From UBA1926 sp036732005 (lineage in GTDB: Bacteria > Planctomycetota > Phycisphaerae > Phycisphaerales > UBA1924), in assembly GCA_036732005.1 (NCBI GenBank), contig DAINDF010000007.1, positions 144,730 through 208,729 of the forward strand: a DNA stretch of 64,000 bases, read 5' to 3'. Position numbers and translations under genes: made by a program. Positions 58,338 through 64,000 of this stretch are shown in pieces (the stretch's first letter is position 1; each line of letters starts with the position of its first letter). The notes below the pieces were generated by a model, which worked only from the letters and a program-made list of their open reading frames with translations, was not told the DNA's origin and ran no database searches.

Positions 58338-59336
58338 TCACCCGGCCAGGTACTCCCGCGCACTCTCCCTGAACCCGCGCGGCTCGAAGCCCAGGTGCGT
58401 GTGCGCCTTCCCGTTGTCGCAGACCGCGTCCTGCTCGCCCATCAGCGCCATCCCCGCGTCGAAGGGCAGCAGCCCGCCCAGGCCCAGGGCCTTGGCCCCG
58501 ATCGCCTTCGCCGCCGCCAGCACGCCCGGGATCCCCACCGCCGGCATCCCGCGCTTGCCGTGCGGCGCGTTGTCGCGGAAGAACCGCAGCATCTCCGGGA
58601 ACGAGACCCGCTCGGGGCCCGAGACCCGGTAGATCTCCCCCACCGCCTCGGGCGACTCCAACGCGTCCGCGAACAGCCGGGCGACATCCTCGACATGCAC
58701 CGGCGCCACCACCGGGTCGACCAGCCTCGGCGGGTTCACCGGGCTCGGCGTGCCCTCCTGCTCGACACGGAAGAAATAGGGCATCACCACGAACGGGAAC
58801 CGCCGCCCCTCCGCCCAGCCTTTGGCCATCTGCGTGAATTCCCCGTCCGGGCCGTGGATCAGCCCGGGGCGGATGATCGTCCAGTCCAGCCCGCTCGCCT
58901 CGACCACCCGCTCGCCCTCGAACTTGGTGCGCTGGTACGCCGCCCTCCCGAGGGGGTCCGCCGCGATCGCGGACATGTGCACATACCGGCGGACCCCCGC
59001 CGCCGCGCACGCCTCCACCACCGCCCGCGTCGCGTCGACATGCACGCGCCGGAAGGTCTGCCCGCTCGACGCCTCGCGGATGATCCCGATCAGGTGCACG
59101 CACCCGCCCGCGCCGTCCAGCAGCGCCCCCATCGCCGCCGCGTCGAACGGGTCGCCCGCAATCACCCCAACCTCGCCCGACTTGGGCAACACGGTCGCGG
59201 CCCTGGCGGGGTCCCGCGTCAGCACTCGCACCGCCCGGCCCCGCGCGAGCAGGTGGCGCACCAGGTGCCGCCCCACAAACCCGCTGCCGCCGGTGATCGC
59301 GATCGGCCCGCCCGTGTCCGTCCTGCCGTTGCCCAT
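58338..59336 (-). CDS. NAD(P)-binding SDR, NDUFA9-like
   Basis: 332 residues. Rossmann start IAITGGSGFVGRHLVRHLLARG; GDPFDAAAMGALLDG; CVHLIGIIRE; YQRTKFEGERVVEASGLDWTIIRPGLIHGP, which is the atypical SDR pattern of complex I NDUFA9-type and UbiE-associated proteins where the YxxxK is replaced by the YQRTKFEGE. The C-terminal part (LVDPVVAPVHVEDVARLFADAL) binds the substrate. Divergent to the ABC gene at 59409. Confidence 0.88.
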   Translation of the reverse strand: MGNGRTDTGGPIAITGGSGFVGRHLVRHLLARGRAVRVLTRDPARAATVLPKSGEVGVIAGDPFDAAAMGALLDGAGGCVHLIGIIREASSGQTFRRVHVDATRAVVEACAAAGVRRYVHMSAIAADPLGRAAYQRTKFEGERVVEASGLDWTIIRPGLIHGPDGEFTQMAKGWAEGRRFPFVVMPYFFRVEQEGTPSPVNPPRLVDPVVAPVHVEDVARLFADALESPEAVGEIYRVSGPERVSFPEMLRFFRDNAPHGKRGMPAVGIPGVLAAAKAIGAKALGLGGLLPFDAGMALMGEQDAVCDNGKAHTHLGFEPRGFRESAREYLAG

Positions 59337-59408
59337 GAGGCCTCCCGGGGTCTGGAATCGCCAAGCCTAGCCCCGGGAGGGCTGCCTGTGCTCCCCTAGG
59401 CTCATGCG

Positions 59409-60221
59409 ATGCTCGCCGCCGAGTCCATCTGCTTCGCCTACCGCCCGGGGCGCCAGGTGCTCCACGACGCCTCGCTGGCCGTGCCCGTGGGGCAGGTGGT
59501 CGCGCTGGTCGGGCCCAACGGGTGCGGCAAGTCCACGCTGCTCAGGGTGCTCGCGGGCCTTCGCCGTCCGACCGCGGGGCGGACCCTGCTCGACGGCCGC
59601 CCCGTCGAGGCCTGGAGCCCGCCCCAGCGCGCCCGCCGCCTGGCCTACATCGCCCAGAGGCCCGGCGTCGCCTTCGGGTTCACCACCCGCGATGTCGTCC
59701 GGTTCGGGCTCATCGCCGCCGGGCGGTCGCGCCCCCGGGACGCGGACGAGGCCCTCGCCCGGGTGGGGCTGGCCGACCGTGCCTCCGAGCCGTTCGCCCA
59801 TCTGAGCGTCGGGCAGCAGCAGCGGGCCTCGCTCGCCCGCGCCCTGACCCAACTCGGGCACACGCCCGGGGTCCTGCTCGCCGACGAGCCCGTGAGCGCC
59901 ATGGACCCCAAACACGCGGTCGAGGCGTTGGCCCTGCTGCGCGCGCACGCCGACGAGCGGCGGCTCGGGTGCCTTGTCGTCATCCACGACCTCTCCCTCG
60001 CCGCGCGGTTCGCCCACCGCGCAGTCCTGCTCGACCCCGCCGGGCGTGTCGCGGCCTCCGGCCCCGCCGAGAAGGTCCTGTCCCCCGAGTGCCTCGCCCC
60101 GGTCTTCGGCGTCCGATTCGCCCGGCTCCAGACCGCCGAGGGCGCGCCCGCGATCGTCCCGCTCGGGCCGCCGGGGGCCCCCGAACCCGGGACCGTGACC
60201 GGGGCCTCTGTGAGCCGATAG
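59409..60221 (+). CDS. ABC transporter ATP-binding protein (FecE/BtuD type)
   Basis: 270 residues. Walker A LVGPNGCGKSTLLRVLAG, Q-loop YIAQRPGVAFGFTTRDVVRFG, signature LSVGQQQRASLARAL (Gly of LSGGQ is Val), Walker B GVLLADEPVSAMDPKH, H-loop VVIHDLSLAARFAHR. The FTTRDVVRFG helps to place it with iron-siderophore, hemin or B12 importers. No permease or binding protein is next to it, so it is an orphan ATPase here. Confidence 0.9.
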   Translation: MLAAESICFAYRPGRQVLHDASLAVPVGQVVALVGPNGCGKSTLLRVLAGLRRPTAGRTLLDGRPVEAWSPPQRARRLAYIAQRPGVAFGFTTRDVVRFGLIAAGRSRPRDADEALARVGLADRASEPFAHLSVGQQQRASLARALTQLGHTPGVLLADEPVSAMDPKHAVEALALLRAHADERRLGCLVVIHDLSLAARFAHRAVLLDPAGRVAASGPAEKVLSPECLAPVFGVRFARLQTAEGAPAIVPLGPPGAPEPGTVTGASVSR

Positions 60222-60230
60222 ACTTGGGCC

Positions 60231-60965
60231 GTGGGCAATCTCTCGAGCATCGTCCAGATTCTCGTGTTCGTGCTGGTGATCGCCGGGCCGGTGATCAGCG
60301 CGATCGCGCGGCAGATCAAGGTCCACGCCGAGCAGCGGCGGATCGAGGAGCAACGCAAGCGTCAGCGGGCCGAGTCGCTGCGGACGGGCCGCCCCCTCGA
60401 ACCGGAGGTGGACCCGAAGATCGCGCTCGAACGGGAGCGGCGGGCCCGCATGGAAGAACTCGCCCGGCAGCGGCAGGCCCAGTTGGAGGAACTGCGTCGC
60501 CGGCAGCGCGAGGCCGCCGCCCGGGCCGCCCAGACCCGTCAGACCCCCGTTCCGGTGCGGCAGGGCGGGCCCGCCCGCGGCTCGTCCGTTCCCGCCCCCG
60601 TACGGGTGCAGACCCCGCCCCAGGCCCGGACCCCGTTCCAGCCCGAGCCCTCCCGGGGCTCGAAGGACGCCGCCCGGAAGGCGGAACTCGAGCGGCGCAA
60701 GGCCGAGCTGAGGGCCCGCAAGGCGGAGTACGAACGGGCGGCGGCCGCCGAACGGGCCGAGGCCCTCGCCGCGGCGGAGGCGCGACCCGCGTCCGCGCCC
60801 GCGGCGCCCCGTGGGCCCGCGCCGGCTCGGCAGGGTGCCGCGTTGGGCGGGGTCGGGATCGCGTCGGCGGTGCGCGACAGCCGCCGCCTCCGGGAAGCGA
60901 TCATCCTGAGCGAGGTCCTCGGACCCCCCGTGTCGCTCCGCCCGCCTCAGAATTTCGAGGCCTGA
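60231..60965 (+). CDS. Membrane-anchored coiled-coil protein
   Basis: 244 residues from GTG 60231. One N-terminal helix (IVQILVFVLVIAGPVISAIA) followed by long Arg/Glu/Ala-rich coiled coils (HAEQRRIEEQRKRQRAESL; RERRARMEELARQRQAQLEELRRRQ; RKAELERRKAELRARKAEYERA) and a Pro-rich middle. The short C-terminus SRRLREAIILSEVLGPPVSLRP is conserved-looking, as in other Planctomycete proteins of this layout. Function unknown. Overlaps the next gene's end by 19 bases (opposite strand). Confidence 0.65.
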   Translation: MGNLSSIVQILVFVLVIAGPVISAIARQIKVHAEQRRIEEQRKRQRAESLRTGRPLEPEVDPKIALERERRARMEELARQRQAQLEELRRRQREAAARAAQTRQTPVPVRQGGPARGSSVPAPVRVQTPPQARTPFQPEPSRGSKDAARKAELERRKAELRARKAEYERAAAAERAEALAAAEARPASAPAAPRGPAPARQGAALGGVGIASAVRDSRRLREAIILSEVLGPPVSLRPPQNFEA

Positions 60966-61723
60966 TCGCCGCCGAGGCCCGCGGGCACCAGCAGCGTGCG
61001 CTCGTGCTTGAAACGCAGCCCGAGGACACGGACCGAGTAATCCACCAATTCCGCCCCCGCGGGGCCTTCCGGCGGGAGATGCGTCGTGGAGAGCACCGTC
61101 GCGACCGCCGGGCCGACCTCGATGCGCATCTCGGCGACCACGGCGCGGCCCTGCCGATCGTCGAAGGGCCAGTCGGCGTGATCCGGGCCGATGAGCGAGA
61201 CCCTTCGCACGGCCTTGCCCGAGAGCACGACGCGCTGCTCGTCCCCCGGGCGGCGCTCGGTCAGGCGGGTGCGGTCTTCGAACACGGAGCCGGGCTCGAG
61301 AACGGGGGGGTACATCCCGAGGGGAGGGTCGAAGACGAAGAGCCGGACGGGGCCCCCGGGTTCGGTGTCCTTGGGCGCGCGCGACCACTCCATGCGCACG
61401 GTGCCGTCGGGGTCGCGGCGGAACGAGGTCGTGCGCGCGGGCTCGGCGTCGCGCTGGGCGACGGTGGTCCAGACGCCGCGGTCGTCGGGGGCGTTGGCGG
61501 TGTGGGTCTCCTCGCCGAGGAGCTCGCCGGTGCGGGGGTCCTTGACCACGAGGAGGTCGACGCGGGGCCCGGGGCTGAGGATCGCCGACGCCTCGACCGG
61601 GTCGAGCGGCGCCTGAAAATCGGGCGCGGCGGTTTGGGACGACCGTGGGGCGGCGCACCCGACGAGGGAAGCGGCGATCGCGGCGGCGATGGTGGCCCGG
61701 AGCGGCCTGTATACTCGCGGCAT
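60947..61723 (-). CDS. Putative lipoprotein, unknown function
   Basis: 258 residues from ATG 61723. Lipoprotein signal ATIAAAIAASLVGCAAPRS, Cys near residue 25. The mature part is beta-rich (PRVDLLVVKDPRTGELLGEET ... FRRDPDGTVRMEWSRAP ... RLFVFDPPLGMYPPVLEPG). No family recognised. Its start codon overlaps the start of the divergent HEAT lipoprotein (the two ATGs share CATG at 61721-61724), so at least one promoter lies inside the other's coding sequence. Confidence 0.7.
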   Translation of the reverse strand: MPRVYRPLRATIAAAIAASLVGCAAPRSSQTAAPDFQAPLDPVEASAILSPGPRVDLLVVKDPRTGELLGEETHTANAPDDRGVWTTVAQRDAEPARTTSFRRDPDGTVRMEWSRAPKDTEPGGPVRLFVFDPPLGMYPPVLEPGSVFEDRTRLTERRPGDEQRVVLSGKAVRRVSLIGPDHADWPFDDRQGRAVVAEMRIEVGPAVATVLSTTHLPPEGPAGAELVDYSVRVLGLRFKHERTLLVPAGLGGDQASKF

Positions 61724-62534
61724 GAGGCTTGAGCGACGGGTGACGGGCTGGGCGTGCATGCCGGTGGTCCTTCTGGCGGCGGCCGGGCTTTCGGGGTGCG
61801 AGGGGTTCGAGAACGCCCGCGGGGCCAAGAGTGTGCTCGCGTTGGTCCAGCCCCCCGCCCCTGAAGACGCGGTGGCGCTGGCGCTGGACGAGTTCGATGC
61901 GGACAAACGCTATCGCGGGACGGCGCTGCTCGCCAACCAGCCCTTTTCGGGTGAGGCGCCCTATTTGAGGCTGTTCGAGGACGCGGCACAGGACCCGGAT
62001 TCGGGGGTCCGGCAGGTGGGTGTGCGGGCGCTGGGGATCCAGGGCCTGCCGGAGCATGTGCCGCTGATTGTCGAGCGGCTCGCGGACAGCGAGTGGCTTG
62101 TGCGCATGGAGGCGGCGCGGGCGTTGCAACGGCTGCACAACCCGGTGGCGATCGGCCCGCTGATCGATCGGCTCAAGGTTGAGAACGAGCCGCACGCGGC
62201 GGTTCGGGCCGAGGCGGCGCACGCGCTGGGTCAGTACCGCGAGTCGCGGGTGCTGCAATCGCTGATCGCGGCGCTGAACGACCCGAGCCTTTCGGTGAAC
62301 CACAACACGCTGACGGCGCTCGAGGTGCTGACGGGTCAGAACCTGGGGTACGAGCCGGCGTCGTGGCTGGTCTGGCTCGAGGGGACGAGCCGTCCGTTCG
62401 AGGCGGGGCGTGTGTACACCTATCCTGGGTTCGACCGGGACAAGATCTGGTACGAGTGGCTGCCGTTCATGCCGCCTCCGCCGCTGGAGGCCGAATCGGT
62501 GCCGGTGGGGCTGGAGCCCCGGTTCGACTCTTGA
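61722..62534 (+). CDS. HEAT-repeat lipoprotein
   Basis: 270 residues from ATG 61722. Signal ACMPVVLLAAAGLSGC, a lipobox with Cys near 23. HEAT repeats follow: GVRQVGVRALGIQGLPEHVPLIVERLADSEWLVRMEAARALQRLHNPVAIGPLIDRL, AAVRAEAAHALGQYRESRVLQSLIAALNDP, VNHNTLTALEVLTGQNLG. Likely a protein-binding scaffold on the outside of the inner membrane. A TATACT lies only 7 bases before the ATG, so the message may be leaderless; if so the upstream frame from 61689 is not used. Followed by the MDR gene 22 bases on. Confidence 0.8.
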   Translation: MRLERRVTGWACMPVVLLAAAGLSGCEGFENARGAKSVLALVQPPAPEDAVALALDEFDADKRYRGTALLANQPFSGEAPYLRLFEDAAQDPDSGVRQVGVRALGIQGLPEHVPLIVERLADSEWLVRMEAARALQRLHNPVAIGPLIDRLKVENEPHAAVRAEAAHALGQYRESRVLQSLIAALNDPSLSVNHNTLTALEVLTGQNLGYEPASWLVWLEGTSRPFEAGRVYTYPGFDRDKIWYEWLPFMPPPPLEAESVPVGLEPRFDS

Positions 62535-62556
62535 TTTCTGGGCGTGGAGTGTGCGC

Positions 62557-63543
62557 ATGAGAGCGGTCCGCCGTCGCGGGGGTGATGTGTTTCTCGACCA
62601 GAATTCGCCGGAGCCCTCCGCGGGCCCGGGCGAGGTGGTGATCCGCCCGACGCTTGCTGGGATCGGGGCGAGCGACCTGGCGGTGGCGCGGGGCGAGATC
62701 CCCTTCGAAGGGGTGATGGGGCACCAGTTCGTTGGCGTGGTGCAGGGCCTGGGGGAGGGCGTGGACGCGCGGTGGCGCGGGGCGCGGGTGGTGGGGAACA
62801 TCAACATCGCGGACGCGTCGAGCGAGCTTGCTCGGCGTGGTCTGGGCAACCACGCGCCCGACCGGCGGGTGCTGGGGCTGGTGGGCAAGGAAGGGTGCCT
62901 CGCGGAGCGATTCACCCTGCCGGCGTCGAATCTCGCGCGGGTTCCCGAGGGCGTGTCGGACGAGGCGGCGGTGTTTGCCGAGCCGCTGGCGGGGGCGGTG
63001 CACGCGTCTCGGATCGTGCACCTGGAGCGCAAGGGGTTCGTGACGGTGATCGGGGACAATCTGTCCGCGCTGCTGTGTGCGCAGGTGATGGAGCCCCTGA
63101 ACAACACGGTGCGGCTGCTGGGGCGCCGGCCCGAGCGGTACGAGTTGGCGGAGCGCTGGGGGGTGCGCCACCGGCACCTTTCCGAGGTCGGGCTTCGCGG
63201 CGATCAGGATGTGGTGATCGTGTGCACGGGCTCGGCGGAGGACTTCGCGCTGGCGGTCGGGATGGTGCGGCCCCGCGGGAAGATCGTGCTGCGGACCGAG
63301 CCGATCCCGCTGCCCGGGGCGCAGGGGGAGGGTGCGGGGGTGGACCTGACGCCGGTGATCCGGGACGAGATCGAGATCTACGGGGCCCGGTGCGGTTCTG
63401 CGGCGGACGCGGTGGGCGTGCTCGCGTCGGGGCGGATCGATGTGACGAGCCTGATCACGAAGCGGGCGAAGCTGGGCGACGCGGTCTCGGCGTTGCGGGC
63501 CGCGGGGGAGCCTTCTCAGATCAAAGTCTTGATCGAGGTCTGA
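62557..63543 (+). CDS. MDR-superfamily dehydrogenase lacking zinc ligands
   Basis: 328 residues from ATG 62557 (GGAG upstream). Layout of a zinc alcohol dehydrogenase: GEVVIRPTLAGIGASDLAVARG, GHQFVGVVQGLG, and a region NINIADASSELARRGLGNHAPDRRVLGL that parallels the structural zinc lobe CGxCxxCxRGxxNxCxxRxxLG but where all four Cys are replaced. The catalytic Cys is Ser in GASDL and GHE is GHQ. FVTVIGDNLSALLCAQV marks the NAD site but lacks the GxGxxG. So it is a metal-free homologue with unknown substrate. Directly downstream of the HEAT lipoprotein gene. Confidence 0.75.
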   Translation: MRAVRRRGGDVFLDQNSPEPSAGPGEVVIRPTLAGIGASDLAVARGEIPFEGVMGHQFVGVVQGLGEGVDARWRGARVVGNINIADASSELARRGLGNHAPDRRVLGLVGKEGCLAERFTLPASNLARVPEGVSDEAAVFAEPLAGAVHASRIVHLERKGFVTVIGDNLSALLCAQVMEPLNNTVRLLGRRPERYELAERWGVRHRHLSEVGLRGDQDVVIVCTGSAEDFALAVGMVRPRGKIVLRTEPIPLPGAQGEGAGVDLTPVIRDEIEIYGARCGSAADAVGVLASGRIDVTSLITKRAKLGDAVSALRAAGEPSQIKVLIEV

Positions 63544-63636
63544 TGCGCGCTGTGGTTGTCCGCAGCGCGTTTGCCGGTCGCGCCGGCACGCGCGGTGCCG
63601 GCGGCCCGTGGCGTGGATCCAACGCCCGCGAGGGCC

Positions 63637-64000
63637 GCACGACGCGCCCTTCGGGCGGGTCGTGGCACCGATGCGCACGACGCGCCCTTTGGGCGGGTCG
63701 TGGCACCGCTGCTTGTGGGTCGACCCATTCGGGCTGGTGTGAGGCCGATCTCTGGTCCCTTTTGTGCTCGGAGCCCGCGGTCATCTCGGAGCGTGACGGC
63801 GGATGGGGGGCACGCCGTCCCTTCGTGGTTCACCCTTCGGGATGAACCACGGCACCGAGGTCCGAGGACGATCGGGAATTCATTTGACCACAGAGGCGCA
63901 GCGGGCACAGAGGTGGAGGTGGTGGGTGGAGAGGGGGAGGTGGGTGTGGCGTGCTTGGATTCGGTGGGGGCACCACGCGCCGCTGAAGCGGCGGGTGGTG
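63637..64000. repeat. Dispersed palindromes, same family as the 1669-2215 array
   Basis: No gene follows 63543. GCACGACGCGCCCTTCGGGC...GTGGCACC occurs at 63637-63669 and 63675-63707, CGTGGTTCACCCTTCGGGAT...CACGGCACC at 63824-63855 and CACCACGCGCCGCTGAAGCG...GTGGTG at 63971-64000. The last differs from 1749-1778 only in its three-base loop (GAA against CAC). Each forms a long hairpin. Confidence 0.85.

Noticed and set aside
59367..63107. Open minus-strand frame of about 1250 codons
   Set aside because: Antisense to an ABC ATPase, a HEAT lipoprotein and an MDR gene with clear motifs; no protein features of its own.

Overview
The window reads as chromosome of a high-GC, GC-skew-free Planctomycete, most likely of the Phycisphaerae. 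The pointers are: secreted proteins ending in paired 'PFGxxDLADxQ...GC' dockerin-like repeats (2331-3668, 51267-52901), a PEP-CTERM-type C-terminus (27143-27757), an ECF sigma factor next to a Ser/Thr kinase (1-1240), frequent GTG starts, and several families of GC-rich dispersed palindromes. This taxonomic call is inference from gene content; no marker rRNA is present. The only RNA gene seen is tRNA-Arg(UCU) at 30050-30123.

Layout. 0-4 kb: kinase/sigma pair, a ~160-bp tandem repeat array, and a secreted dockerin-type protein. 4-14.5 kb: housekeeping block (carA, priA, murD, lepA) with small membrane proteins, a methyltransferase and a lower-GC ion channel. 14.5-20.5 kb: accessory zone with a frameshifted DUF4236 gene, lipoproteins, a secreted beta-propeller-like gene between two ~250-bp direct repeats, and a minus-strand chain (acyl-CoA mutase, mntA, hepT, a 38-codon copy of the mutase 3' end, an AbiU2-like gene) linked by short gaps or overlaps. 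20.5-27 kb: acyl-CoA mutase with isobutyryl-type active-site residues, a fasciclin protein followed by an ECF sigma factor, RskA-type anti-sigma factor and a CarH-like B12-binding protein without a DNA-binding domain, then 3-hydroxybutyryl-CoA dehydrogenase. 27-34.6 kb: PEP-CTERM protein, recX, trpB with a charged tail, tRNA, a LysM/peptidoglycan-binding protein plus HET-C-like protein pair, and a secreted EEP phosphatase. 34.6-38 kb: cytochrome oxidase assembly cluster (ctaB, two-gene ABC transporter, SCO). 38-43.4 kb: ECF sigma factor, tilS, rlmE, VWA protein. 43.3-50.3 kb (minus): hydrolase/membrane/ATP-grasp fusion, a PLP fold-III decarboxylase homologue lacking its catalytic lysine, rlmN interrupted in frame by palindromic repeats, glyA. 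50.4-64 kb: lower-GC membrane receiver-like protein, secreted deiminase, CpeT-like, GH5, GNAT, RNase R, NDUFA9-like, ABC ATPase, lipoproteins, a zinc-ligand-poor MDR dehydrogenase and more palindromes.

The most unusual signals are the palindromic elements that have entered the reading frames of rlmN and the acyl-CoA mutase without breaking them; the MntA-HepT module bracketed by two diverged copies of the mutase 3' end; the degenerate LysA-like protein; and the fasciclin/ECF/RskA/B12 locus, which could be a light- or cobalamin-responsive variant of the SigK-RskA theme. Functions are assigned by reading motifs; no database search was possible.
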